A stretch of 22,011 nucleotides of DNA from Ruminococcus sp. UBA3855 (GCA_002392545.1 DGHF01000157.1:1-22011), one strand, 5' to 3'. Shown: positions 8,408 through 16,556, numbered from the stretch's first letter. Numbers and translations are program-made. The notes: generated by a model from the letters alone, not told the origin.

Positions 8408-9072
8408 CAATCCAGCTTTTCATGGATTAACGCTGTAATTTTCTCCACTACTTCATTGAATCCCATTTTTGAAGAATCCACCAGAACAGCATCTTCCGCC
8501 TGTTTGAGGGGAGCAATTTCTCTGTGCATATCGTTGTCATCACGTTTGCGGATGTCGTTCAGCACTTCTTCATATGTAGGACAGTCGGGTTTTTCTTTCA
8601 GTTCGAGATAACGACGGCTTGCACGTTCTTCCGCCGATGCCGTCAGAAAAATTTTCAGGTCTGCGTGTGGCAGTACCACAGAGCCGATGTCCCGACCGTC
8701 CATGATGATATTATTTTCAGATGCAATTTTTTTCTGCAAATCCAGCAGATGTGCCCGAACCTCCGGAACAGCCGAAACTTTCGAAGCTGACATAGAAACT
8801 TCCGGACTTCTGATATAATCCGTCACATCCTCACCGCATAATATGACACGCTGTGAACCGCCGATAAATTTCAATTCCACCTGCACTTCTCTGATTTTTT
8901 CAGCAATCTGTTCCGGCTCAAGACATTGATTCCGGATTGCAAACAAGCCAATCGCCCGATACATTGCACCAGTATCCACATGAATAAACCCTAAATCTCC
9001 GGCGACTGCCTTTGAAATACTGCTTTTCCCTGCACCGCTAGGGCCATCAATTGCAATATTAACTGTTTTCAT
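8407..9072 (-). CDS. cmk: cytidylate (CMP/dCMP) kinase
   Basis: Cmk phosphorylates CMP and dCMP with ATP, feeding CTP and dCTP pools for nucleic acid and phospholipid precursors. The 221-residue protein begins MKTVNIAIDGPSGAGKSS, with a P-loop at residues 10-17. It carries the CMP-binding motifs HVDTGAMYRAIG and MDGRDIGSVVLP, and a lid region RASRRYLELKE. The frame is open 20 codons further upstream, but those lie in the preceding gene. The ATG at 9070-9072 has AAAGGGAG (9083-9090) 10 nt upstream and gives the normal family N-terminus and length. It sits 17 nt downstream of the flavoprotein gene. Confidence 0.96.
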   Translation of the reverse strand: MKTVNIAIDGPSGAGKSSISKAVAGDLGFIHVDTGAMYRAIGLFAIRNQCLEPEQIAEKIREVQVELKFIGGSQRVILCGEDVTDYIRSPEVSMSASKVSAVPEVRAHLLDLQKKIASENNIIMDGRDIGSVVLPHADLKIFLTASAEERASRRYLELKEKPDCPTYEEVLNDIRKRDDNDMHREIAPLKQAEDAVLVDSSKMGFNEVVEKITALIHEKLD

Positions 9073-9089
9073 AAAAAATTCTCTCCCTT

Positions 9090-10304
9090 TCAGCCTTGAC
9101 AATTTACCGAAGCAAGATAAGCTGTCGACCATGCAATCTGTAAATTGAATCCGCCTGTATAGGCATCACAGTCAAGCACTTCTCCGGCAAAATAAAGACC
9201 TTTTATTTTTTTAGATTCCATGGTATTCGGGCTGACCTCTTTACAGAGCACTCCGCCCCTTGTAATAATGCCCTCTTCCATCGGGCGAGTACCACGGACA
9301 GTAAAAGCGAAATCTTTTAATTCCTTCACAAGTTTCAGGCGGTTTGCTTTCGTGAGGGAATTTGCTTTCGTATGTGGATTGATTCCGCACCGCCCAATTA
9401 ACGGCATCACCATATTGGAAGGAACTAATTTTCTTAATAACGAGGGCAATTCTTTATTTAATGCGCCTGAAATTTCCCTCTGTATGCGTTGGTCTAATTG
9501 TTCAGGGGTCAATGCCGGTTTCATATCAATATGGAGTGTAAAAGTCCCCTCTCCTTCCATATGCGCCGAAGCACTCAGCACCAAAGGACCTGACACACCG
9601 AAATGTGTAAACAGCATTTCGCCCAGTTCGCTGTAAACAGTTTTTCCGTTCCGTTTCAGGGTCAAGGTAACATTTTTCAGGGAAATACCCATCATTTCAG
9701 CACAATCCCTCTCTAACGTTTCCAGCGGAACAAGTGACGGCTTCAATGGTGTGATGGTATGCCCTGCCTGTTCCGCAAGGCGGAAACCTCCGCCGTCTGA
9801 ACCAGTCGCCGGATATGTTGAACCGCCGGCGCACAAAATGACACTATCCGCCAATATCTCACGACTGCCACATTTCACGCCCCGACAGACACCATTTTCC
9901 ACCATGATTTCCGTGACTGTATCATGAACAATTTCCACATTCAGCCGTTTCATTTCGCTTGCAAGGGTTTCAGCGATTTCATTCGCTTGGTCACTCACAG
10001 GGAAAACCCTGTTTCCTCGTTCAGTTTTGAGTCTCACTCCTAAATTCTCGAAATAGTTCATAATATCCTGAGAATTGAAAGAAGCAAACGCACTGTATAA
10101 AAATCTTCCATTCCTTGGAATATTTTTCATGAGGGTGTCCGTGTCGCAGTTGTTTGTTAAATTACAGCGACCTTTTCCGGTAATGCGGAGTTTTTTACCT
10201 AGGCGGTTATTTTTTTCAATGAGAATGACTTTCTTTCCCATTCCGGCGCACTGCACCGCTGAAAAACATCCTGATGCCCCTCCGCCGATAATGACCACGC
10301 TCAT
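9090..10304 (-). CDS. HI0933/BaiN-family NAD(P)/FAD-dependent oxidoreductase
   Basis: This is a cytosolic flavoprotein of about 404 residues. It has a Rossmann FAD site at the very N-terminus (VVIIGGGASG, Gly7 to Gly12), a second glycine-rich segment (LGKKLRITGKGRCNLTN) characteristic of the HI0933-like family, and a C-terminal FAD-contact motif (GLYFAGEVLDCDAYTGGFN). BaiN, a bile-acid-transforming member, is in the same family, but most members are housekeeping proteins of unknown substrate and nothing here indicates bile acids. The start ATG at 10302-10304 overlaps the DUF3006 stop as ATGA and has GGAGGGG 7 nt upstream. The frame is open 32 codons further, but this start matches the family. 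Confidence 0.92.
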   Translation of the reverse strand: MSVVIIGGGASGCFSAVQCAGMGKKVILIEKNNRLGKKLRITGKGRCNLTNNCDTDTLMKNIPRNGRFLYSAFASFNSQDIMNYFENLGVRLKTERGNRVFPVSDQANEIAETLASEMKRLNVEIVHDTVTEIMVENGVCRGVKCGSREILADSVILCAGGSTYPATGSDGGGFRLAEQAGHTITPLKPSLVPLETLERDCAEMMGISLKNVTLTLKRNGKTVYSELGEMLFTHFGVSGPLVLSASAHMEGEGTFTLHIDMKPALTPEQLDQRIQREISGALNKELPSLLRKLVPSNMVMPLIGRCGINPHTKANSLTKANRLKLVKELKDFAFTVRGTRPMEEGIITRGGVLCKEVSPNTMESKKIKGLYFAGEVLDCDAYTGGFNLQIAWSTAYLASVNCQG

Positions 10305-10522
10305 GAATTCCCCTCCAGTAATTTCCGCCGATATGCTAACAAGGCTTCTCTCCGGCTCATGGTCTGTTCCATACAAACAACCCATACAGTGCCATCCCAT
10401 TGAATCAAATCTCCCTCTCTGGCATTTTCAGGTAAAAATTTATGAAGGACATTCAGGAAAGTTCCGTCCTCTTTTTCAAGGACAGCGCATTCCCCCTCGA
10501 ATCGGTCAATACTATATTTCAT
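10301..10522 (-). CDS. DUF3006 domain protein
   Basis: This 73-residue acidic protein (begins MKYSIDRFEGECAVLE) matches the DUF3006 pattern: a short beta-rich half (DRFEG, then an ED pair, then a GDLIQ-like strand) followed by a charged helix rich in R and K (SRREALLAYRRKLLE). Its function is unknown. DUF3006 genes are often found beside ComEC-like metallo-beta-lactamase-fold genes, as here with one small membrane gene between. The ATG at 10520-10522 is preferred over the in-frame TTG directly before it. The ribosome binding site is weak. The stop overlaps the next start by 4 nt (ATGA), which suggests coupling. Confidence 0.85.
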   Translation of the reverse strand: MKYSIDRFEGECAVLEKEDGTFLNVLHKFLPENAREGDLIQWDGTVWVVCMEQTMSRREALLAYRRKLLEGNS

Positions 10523-10561
10523 CAATCCACGCCCCGTTCTATATTTTTCTATGATAAATCG

Positions 10562-10768
10562 CTATTCGCCATTCTGTTGGTTTTTCACCTTTCTATAATT
10601 GCAGAGATTCACACCGGCTGATACAAAGCACCCAATGCAAAACAGTATTGTGATGGATTTTGGAACAGCTATATTCATTATCCCGAATATAAGCATAATG
10701 ATACCCCCGCACAGCAATGCAATTCCAATTATGATTTTAGTAATTTTTTTACCGATTGTTCTCCTCAT
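10562..10768 (-). CDS. small two-helix membrane protein, hypothetical
   Basis: The 68-residue protein has a basic N-terminus (MRRTIGKKITK), two hydrophobic segments at about 11-31 and 36-55, and a basic/polar tail (NYRKVKNQQNGE). This predicts a hairpin membrane protein with both ends inside. I recognise no family. The ATG lies 2 nt beyond the stop of the MBL-fold gene, with AAGGTG (10776-10781) 7 nt upstream, so translation is probably coupled. Its place between the MBL-fold hydrolase and the DUF3006 gene makes it a candidate membrane partner of one of them; that is inference from position only. Confidence 0.75.
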   Translation of the reverse strand: MRRTIGKKITKIIIGIALLCGGIIMLIFGIMNIAVPKSITILFCIGCFVSAGVNLCNYRKVKNQQNGE

Positions 10769-10770
10769 CC

Positions 10771-11769
10771 TTATTCACCTTTTCCGGAAGTGACAATTTT
10801 CTTTTGTCTGGTGTCGGCATCATACAAAAATACAATGTCGCCTTCTTCGGCGGTAATATGTACCTCATCCGTGTAAGCCTTCAGATGTTCAAGGGTGCTT
10901 TGTGCCGGATGACCATATTTGTTGTCGACTCCGCAGGAAATCCCGACATATTCCGGTTGAACCTTTGCGAGAAAATCCGCACCGGAAGAGGTATCACTTC
11001 CATGATGACCGGCTTTCAGGAAATCGGCTTTCAGGAAATTTTCGGGCATTTCCACACTGGATGCGACCAGCGTTTTTTCTTCGGGGAGTTCCATATCTCC
11101 GGTGAAAATGCACACTACATCATCATACTGCACACGCAAAACCAGTGACGTATTATTCAGGCTGGAAGCGTGTTCAGAAATGGGGGCTAATACCGTGATA
11201 CTTGCATTCCCTAACGTGAATGTATCTCCGGCTTTGAGAGCCTGATATTTTGCACCGCTTTCCTCAATAGCTTTCAGATATTTTTCATAGGTCTGTGTCG
11301 TTGGCAGGATGGATTCAGGACAGATGGATTCAATCACATTTTTTGGCTTGACAGCTCCCATGACTTTCGGATAACCGCCGATATGGTCAGCATGTAAATG
11401 AGTTGCCACAGCGTATTCCAATTCTGTGACGTTCTGCGCCTGTAAATAGCTGATAATTGCCGAACTTGCTTTCGATTCCGCCGCATCAATGAGCATTGCC
11501 TGACCATCCGCCATGACAAGAATGCTGTCACCTTGTCCGACATCAATCATATGCACCTGAAATTCTGCATCAGAAATGGTAAAATTATCATTTTGTGGGA
11601 TTTCGCCGTCGAAAATTTGCAGGCTGTTTGTCTGTTCCTGTTGTTGCTGTTCCTGACGACCAGCAAAAAGGGCGACCGCACACAAGACAATAACCACAAT
11701 TGCATAAATAATGTTATTTTTAGAATTTCCCTGATTTGGAGTTGTGTTCTTTTTAGGCTTTCCAGCCAC
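10771..11769 (-). CDS. ComEC-like metallo-beta-lactamase-fold hydrolase, membrane-anchored
   Basis: The protein has about 332 residues. Its N-terminal membrane anchor lies near residues 19-36, followed by a Q/E-rich stretch and an MBL-fold domain that should sit outside the membrane. The domain shows the ComEC/Rec2 C-terminal hallmarks: FQVHMIDVGQGDSILV, metal ligands THLHADH (123-129), FTGD (Asp225) and GHHGS (254-258). Such proteins resemble the nuclease-like domain of the DNA-uptake channel ComEC but lack its channel, so a secreted or surface phosphodiesterase is plausible and competence is not implied. The annotated GTG (11767-11769) has AAAGG 8 nt upstream. A GTG three codons earlier abuts that AAAGG and is less likely. 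The gene follows ftsK by 14 nt. Confidence 0.9.
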   Translation of the reverse strand: MAGKPKKNTTPNQGNSKNNIIYAIVVIVLCAVALFAGRQEQQQQEQTNSLQIFDGEIPQNDNFTISDAEFQVHMIDVGQGDSILVMADGQAMLIDAAESKASSAIISYLQAQNVTELEYAVATHLHADHIGGYPKVMGAVKPKNVIESICPESILPTTQTYEKYLKAIEESGAKYQALKAGDTFTLGNASITVLAPISEHASSLNNTSLVLRVQYDDVVCIFTGDMELPEEKTLVASSVEMPENFLKADFLKAGHHGSDTSSGADFLAKVQPEYVGISCGVDNKYGHPAQSTLEHLKAYTDEVHITAEEGDIVFLYDADTRQKKIVTSGKGE

Positions 11770-11783
11770 AGCAATCACCCTTT

Positions 11784-14354
11784 CTATGATTTCATTTTTT
11801 TCAATTTTCGTTCGTCAAGCTGTTCTTTTGTCATGAGAACACGTCGGGGCTTTGCGCCCTCATATGCGCCGATAATTCCCATTTTTTCGAGTTCGTCCAT
11901 GATACGTGCGGCACGTCCGTAACCTAACCGCAAACGTCTTTGTAAATTGCTGGTAGAAGCCTGTCCGGCATATACCACAACTTCAATCGCCTGTTCAATC
12001 AAATCAGCATCTTCATTTCCCTCAGAATCAGAGCTATTATTTCCCTGCGCCTTTTCATCCGTGGAAGTGGTGACTGTGAGTTTGTCAACTTCTTCCATGA
12101 TGGCTTCATCATATTCGCTGACAGACTGCGACTTGATGAACTTGACAACTTTTTCAATTTCACTAGTAGAAACATAACAGCCCTGCACTCTGACGGGCTT
12201 CGGCTGTCCATTTGGTAAATACAGCATATCGCCGTTGCCTAATAATGTTTCTGCTCCGCTCATATCAAGGATAACCCTTGAATCAATCTGTGACTTGACA
12301 GAAAGTGCAATTCTGCTTGGGATATTGGCTTTAATCAAACCAGTGATAATATTCGCCGTCGGTCTCTGGGTTGCAATAATCAAATGCATTCCGGCAGCTC
12401 TTGCCAGCTGTGCCAGACGGCAAATGGAATCTTCTACTTCTTTGGAAGCGGTCATCATCAATTCCGCCAGCTCATCAATACAAATTAAAATTTGTGGCAT
12501 TTTCTGCAAAGATTTATTTCGTTTGCAGAGCTGATTATATTCTTCCAGATTTCGAACGCTATGTTCAGCGAAAATATCATAGCGTTTCAACATTTCCTGC
12601 ACCGCCCAGCCCAATGCGCCGGCGGCTTTTTTGGGGTCGGTGACGACTGGTATCAATAAATGGGGAATGCCGTCATATACTCGAAATTCCACAATTTTGG
12701 GGTCAATCAGAATCAGCCGTACTTCCTCCGGCGAGGCATGATATAAAATGCTCATGATAATCGAATTCGTGCAGACAGATTTTCCTGAGCCTGTCGCCCC
12801 TGCAATAATCATATGTGGCATTTTGGCAATGTCGCCAATAATGGTATTTCCGGCAATATCCTTGCCAACTCCGAATGTCAGTTTACTTTTGGATTCCATG
12901 AACTCTTTGGACTCCAGCAATTCACGCAGGGAAACTGTATCTCTTGTTTCGTTCGGGACTTCAATTCCGATTGCAGGTTTCCCCGGAACAGGTGCTTCAA
13001 TACGCACCCCATCAGCGGCGAAATTCAAAGCAATGTCATTTGCAAGGCTTGTGACACGAGAAACTTTCACACCTGCGGCGGGCTGTACCTCGTAACGAGT
13101 AACAGAAGGTCCTCTTGCAATGTCGGTAATTTTCGCTTCTACGTTGAAACTCCCCAGAACATCATGCAAAATATCAGCTTTTTCACGGATTTCGCTTTTG
13201 GTTTTTGGGTCATTGGCATTGGATTTCCCACGATTTAAAAATTGAATCGGCGGTAACTGATAGGGACGGTCAGAGGAAACAGATTTTGTTTTTTTGGCTT
13301 CCTGTTCAATTTGATTGACAGTTTCCTGTTTTTCCTCTTTTTTGGTTTTCTTTTTCGGCTTGGCGGTTGCTTTCTGGATTAACTCGTCAAGTTCTTCATC
13401 CTGTGCAACTGGTATATCATTTTTGACCGATTTGGAAGACTTCACGACAGGTTCGGAGGTGATTGGCACATCAATGGGAATGTCAATGCTGTTCGGGTCT
13501 GATTGCGGAACTTCCCTTGTAAACGAAACGTCAAGCAATTCATCCTGAACGGGTTCAGGTTCGGGCTGAGGTTCTTCGACTGGTTCAGGCGCATTCTGAA
13601 AATAGGGAATTTCGTCAAGTTCTGAAGATGGTTCTATCAAGTCTTCGTCATCATAATCGTCATAATCTTCATACTCATAATCTTCTTCAAAGGGAATGTC
13701 CCCCCTTGCTTCCTGAATTGCCTGATGCATCCGCAGAAACGGCGCACTCACCCAATCTATCAAATCTGAAAGACTTTTCTTTGTCGCAAACATCACACAC
13801 ATGAACAGCATCAGGCAGATTGTAATTTTTGAGCCGACATCTCCCAATATCAATTGTAAAGGGTACACGATAATACTCAAAACTCCGCCACTGCTCCAAG
13901 TCTGTCCTTTTTCATACAATAGCTTGATAGCCTCCCCAAAATTGCATTCCTGCAACCGTCCGCCCCCGAACATGGTTTCCAGAAACGCACTCAAAAACGC
14001 TGTCGCCCATATCACATAGGTGCTGCGATTCCAAATTTTCTGTTTGGTCTCGTCCTTGTCCACCATGATAGCAACATAACAGAGCGCAGGTGCAATAATC
14101 AGGAGCGACCACCCAAAAAGCCCCTTGACAATTCGGTGAATCACAAGCCAGCCACTGCTTCCCTGTATCAATGCCAGCAGTAACAACAATACAGCTACGG
14201 AAAATAATACAATTGCAACGTGCTGATTTGGGGTTTCATTCCGTGATGGTGCTTTCTCTTTTGAGGGAGCACTCTCTTTTGGACGTGGAGGGGAATTATT
14301 ATTTTTGGAGGATGCCTTTTTTGTACCAGAGTTTTTATTTTTATCTTCAGCCAA
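11784..14354 (-). CDS. ftsK: FtsK/SpoIIIE-family DNA translocase
   Basis: This membrane-anchored ATPase pumps chromosomal DNA at the division or sporulation septum. The 856-residue chain has a charged N-terminal tail (1-45), about four membrane helices (45-195), and a long acidic, Pro/Glu-rich linker (about 215-370, with runs such as DYEYEDYDDYDDED). The motor domain follows, with Walker A GATGSGKS (519-526), Walker B ILICIDELAEL, and the ATQRPT segment. A C-terminal winged-helix gamma domain reads the polar chromosome motifs (RRLRLGYGRAARIMDELEK). The start is TTG at 14352-14354, fixed by AAAGGAG 7 nt upstream; the nearby ATG is out of frame. Whether its role is SpoIIIE-like or FtsK-like cannot be told from sequence alone. 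Confidence 0.96.
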   Translation of the reverse strand: MAEDKNKNSGTKKASSKNNNSPPRPKESAPSKEKAPSRNETPNQHVAIVLFSVAVLLLLLALIQGSSGWLVIHRIVKGLFGWSLLIIAPALCYVAIMVDKDETKQKIWNRSTYVIWATAFLSAFLETMFGGGRLQECNFGEAIKLLYEKGQTWSSGGVLSIIVYPLQLILGDVGSKITICLMLFMCVMFATKKSLSDLIDWVSAPFLRMHQAIQEARGDIPFEEDYEYEDYDDYDDEDLIEPSSELDEIPYFQNAPEPVEEPQPEPEPVQDELLDVSFTREVPQSDPNSIDIPIDVPITSEPVVKSSKSVKNDIPVAQDEELDELIQKATAKPKKKTKKEEKQETVNQIEQEAKKTKSVSSDRPYQLPPIQFLNRGKSNANDPKTKSEIREKADILHDVLGSFNVEAKITDIARGPSVTRYEVQPAAGVKVSRVTSLANDIALNFAADGVRIEAPVPGKPAIGIEVPNETRDTVSLRELLESKEFMESKSKLTFGVGKDIAGNTIIGDIAKMPHMIIAGATGSGKSVCTNSIIMSILYHASPEEVRLILIDPKIVEFRVYDGIPHLLIPVVTDPKKAAGALGWAVQEMLKRYDIFAEHSVRNLEEYNQLCKRNKSLQKMPQILICIDELAELMMTASKEVEDSICRLAQLARAAGMHLIIATQRPTANIITGLIKANIPSRIALSVKSQIDSRVILDMSGAETLLGNGDMLYLPNGQPKPVRVQGCYVSTSEIEKVVKFIKSQSVSEYDEAIMEEVDKLTVTTSTDEKAQGNNSSDSEGNEDADLIEQAIEVVVYAGQASTSNLQRRLRLGYGRAARIMDELEKMGIIGAYEGAKPRRVLMTKEQLDERKLKKMKS

Positions 14355-14377
14355 AACATACTCCTTTCACGACAAAA

Positions 14378-15235
14378 TCAGTGTACCATCTCGAAGATGC
14401 CGTAACCTGCTACGACAAGACCCAGAATCAGGGTATAAATTGCAAAATATTTGAATTTATTCGACTTGACTAATAAATCTACCATTTTGATAGCTCCAAT
14501 GCCCACAACTGCGGACACAATGAAGCCCACCACAAACAAAGGAAACTGTTCCATAGAAAGAGCGTTTGCATCCGCTGCGTCTTTGATTTCAACCAGACAT
14601 CCGGCTAAAATGGTGGGAATTCCCAGCATGAACGAATACTTGACAGCGGTATCACGATTCATGCCGATAAATAAACCACCGCAAATAGTTGAACCGCTTC
14701 TGGATACCCCCGGAAGCAATGCAACCGCCTGAAATAATCCTACAATTAAAGCATCTTTCCAACTAATGTCAGCAGGAGTTTTGACAGTTTTTTCGTCCTT
14801 TACTCTGTCCGATAAAAACAAAATCACGCTTGTGTACAGGAAAAAGCATCCTAATGCAATCAAGTATTTTTCCGCCACTCCCTCAATGAAATCACGGATA
14901 AAATAAAATGGCACTAACACCACGAGGGAAACTATCATCATGTAAAGCATATTCCGTTCCGGATTGCCTAAGCCCTTCTTGAAAAGCTGTCCGGTGAAAA
15001 GGTCTTTCACCATTGCACCGCCTTCCTTCGCCAAAGCAACAACCGTACTTTTGAAAGCGATACATACCGCCAGCAATGTCCCTAAATGCAGGAAGGCGGA
15101 AAAAAGAAAATTATTTTCCTCTCCGGCATTGCCTGAAATGTGAGTATAAAGCATCAGATGTCCCGAACTTGAAACCGGTAAAAATTCCGTCAAGCCCTGA
15201 ACAATTCCCATCAAAATCGCATCCAATAACGTCAT
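14378..15235 (-). CDS. uppP: undecaprenyl-diphosphate phosphatase (UppP/BacA)
   Basis: UppP is an integral membrane phosphatase. It converts undecaprenyl diphosphate to the monophosphate, recycling the lipid carrier for peptidoglycan and wall polymers, and it gives bacitracin tolerance when abundant. The 285 residues include both inverted-repeat signature motifs, GLTEFLPVSSSGHL (residues 14-27, with Glu17 and His26) and PGVSRSGST (175-183, with Arg179), and about eight hydrophobic segments. The ATG at 15233-15235 has AGGAG about 10 nt upstream. It appears to be the first gene of the operon. I see no convincing promoter in the 75 nt before it, so read-through from tepA past a modest hairpin is possible. 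Confidence 0.96.
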   Translation of the reverse strand: MTLLDAILMGIVQGLTEFLPVSSSGHLMLYTHISGNAGEENNFLFSAFLHLGTLLAVCIAFKSTVVALAKEGGAMVKDLFTGQLFKKGLGNPERNMLYMMIVSLVVLVPFYFIRDFIEGVAEKYLIALGCFFLYTSVILFLSDRVKDEKTVKTPADISWKDALIVGLFQAVALLPGVSRSGSTICGGLFIGMNRDTAVKYSFMLGIPTILAGCLVEIKDAADANALSMEQFPLFVVGFIVSAVVGIGAIKMVDLLVKSNKFKYFAIYTLILGLVVAGYGIFEMVH

Positions 15236-15283
15236 AAATAAGTATCTCCTTTTTCTCTTTTTATGTATTTCTCTATATGTAAA

Positions 15284-15303
15284 GAGCCGTAAAAAACCGG
15301 CTC
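15284..15303 (-). terminator. hairpin between tepA and uppP, possibly a weak terminator
   Basis: A 6-bp GC-rich stem, GAGCCG/CGGCTC, closes an 8-nt loop and is followed on the minus strand by only TTTA. It lies 8 nt past the tepA stop. The short U-tract suggests partial termination with some read-through into uppP. Confidence 0.5.
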
Positions 15304-15310
15304 ATTGTTT

Positions 15311-16042
15311 TCAATCGGGGTAACGTTTCGGGGTAGATTCAATCAAATCATACAGCCCCTGCATAGCATCACTTAAACTGCCGAGACGGTCAATCAATCC
15401 CAGTTTCACCGCCTGTTCACCGGACACCACCGAGCCAACGTCAGTCGCTAACTCTGTTGTATTCATCATCAGCCCACGGAATTCCTGTTCAGAGACTTTG
15501 CTTTCCCTCAGCACAAAATCAATGATTCTGTCCTGAATGCGGTCAATATAGCTCAGACTCTGCGGAACGCCTAACATCATCCCATTCATGCGGACGGGGT
15601 GAATCGTCATCGATGCCGACGGCACAATATATGACTGCTTCGCACTCACTGCCAACGGTACACCAATCGAATGACCGCCCCCCACCACAAGGGAGACTGT
15701 CGGAGTTTTCATGCCGGAAATCAATTCCGCAATAGCAAGCCCTGCCTCAACATCTCCGCCGACGGTATTCAAAATAATTAAAAGCCCCTCAATGCTTCTG
15801 TCTTGTTCAATGGCGACTAACGCCGGAATGATGTGTTCATATTTAGTGGTTTTATTTTGTGCGGAGAGTTCGAAATGTCCCTCCACCTGCCCGATAATGG
15901 TTAAACAGTGAATGAGATGTTTGGCATCAGCGGACGAAATCGCCGGAATGATTTCGCTTTTCTCCACGATTTTTTCCGTTTCCTCTGCTGGTTCGGGAAT
16001 ATCTTCCGGCGGATGGTATTCCCCAAGATTACGGTCTGACAT
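15311..16042 (-). CDS. tepA: TepA, ClpP-fold cytosolic protease (translocation-enhancing protein)
   Basis: A 243-residue ClpP/crotonase-fold serine protease that strongly resembles Bacillus TepA. TepA was described as enhancing protein export and degrading signal-peptide-like material. The core reads LTIIGQVEGH, NKTTKYEH and an oxyanion-strand motif NTVGGDVEAG (92-101). The nucleophile segment GGGHSIGVPLA holds candidate Ser125, and TIHPVRM holds candidate His148. The first 40 residues are acidic and proline-rich, as in Bacillus. The ATG at 16040-16042 is used because of the AAAGGAG 10 nt upstream. An ATG at 16108 is only about 11 nt from the predicted transcription start and lacks a binding site. 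In Bacillus tepA lies next to spoIIIE; here uppP separates the two. Confidence 0.93.
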   Translation of the reverse strand: MSDRNLGEYHPPEDIPEPAEETEKIVEKSEIIPAISSADAKHLIHCLTIIGQVEGHFELSAQNKTTKYEHIIPALVAIEQDRSIEGLLIILNTVGGDVEAGLAIAELISGMKTPTVSLVVGGGHSIGVPLAVSAKQSYIVPSASMTIHPVRMNGMMLGVPQSLSYIDRIQDRIIDFVLRESKVSEQEFRGLMMNTTELATDVGSVVSGEQAVKLGLIDRLGSLSDAMQGLYDLIESTPKRYPD

Positions 16043-16125
16043 GATTTTTCTGCTCCTTTCGTGCATACTGCTAATTTCAGTATACCGGAACAGTGCCGGA
16101 ATATGCACAGGAAACAGCTATTTTT

Positions 16126-16153
16126 ATTATAGCACATTTTTAGGAAATGTCAA
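16126..16153 (-). promoter_or_regulatory. SigA-type promoter for tepA
   Basis: On the minus strand TTGACA (complement of 16148-16153), a 16-nt spacer and an extended TGC-TATAAT (complement of 16126-16131). The predicted start near 16119 gives a leader of about 77 nt to the chosen tepA ATG. The promoter lies 25-50 nt downstream of the preceding gene's stop. Confidence 0.85.
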
Positions 16154-16177
16154 GCGAAAAACAGCATATTTAGCAAT

Positions 16178-16495
16178 TTAATACATCATCCACCAATAAT
16201 CATAGACTTTCTTATAATTCGAACCTCTCAGTTTAAAATTCCAGCTTTTCCGGATTTTCCGGTTGGAAACTTTTTTTAGATAACCGGAAGCATCTCCTCT
16301 GCCGTGACTCCTGTATGCTCTCTTATAGTAAAGGATGGGGTTTTCATCCCATGGAAAATGATATGTCCGTTTACCATGTTCATCCATACACATTGGATGG
16401 GACGGGTAGGGATAATGATGACAAATTTCATCTAATTTTATCATTTGTTTTCTTTTTCGTTCTCTCTGGTGTCTCCTGTAAGCACGATTCCGCAT
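16178..16495 (-). CDS. small, very basic hypothetical protein
   Basis: A 105-residue protein begins MRNRAYRRHQRERKRK and ends YDYWWMMY. It is rich in Arg, Lys, His, Tyr and Trp, with two cysteines (Cys24 and Cys35) and no membrane segment. The N-terminal RNRAYRRHQR pattern occurs in small basic Firmicutes proteins of unknown function; an RNA- or DNA-binding role is possible from charge alone. GAAAGGAGGG (16501-16510) lies 5 nt before the ATG, one of the strongest ribosome binding sites in the window, so expression is probably high. It follows the YbjN-like gene after 61 nt holding a small hairpin, and it has no clear promoter of its own. Confidence 0.8.
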   Translation of the reverse strand: MRNRAYRRHQRERKRKQMIKLDEICHHYPYPSHPMCMDEHGKRTYHFPWDENPILYYKRAYRSHGRGDASGYLKKVSNRKIRKSWNFKLRGSNYKKVYDYWWMMY

Positions 16496-16522
16496 CAAAA
16501 CCCTCCTTTCAAGCACAAAAGA

Positions 16523-16537
16523 GCCTTGCAACAAGGC
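16523..16537 (-). terminator. small hairpin between two genes, possible attenuator
   Basis: A perfect 6-bp stem (GCCTTG/CAAGGC) with a 3-nt loop is followed on the minus strand by TCTTTTG. It lies 19 nt past the stop of the 153-residue gene and about 12 nt before the ribosome binding site of the basic protein. It may set relative expression; it is weak as a terminator. Confidence 0.35.
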
Positions 16538-16556
16538 AAGACCCTTTTTGATAAAA

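Noticed and set aside
9090..10304. Bile-acid-transforming BaiN
   Set aside because: The family is broad and no other bai gene is present; the position upstream of cmk fits a housekeeping flavoprotein.
10771..11769. Competence gene comEC
   Set aside because: Only the MBL-fold half is present, with one anchor helix; the multi-pass channel domain is missing.
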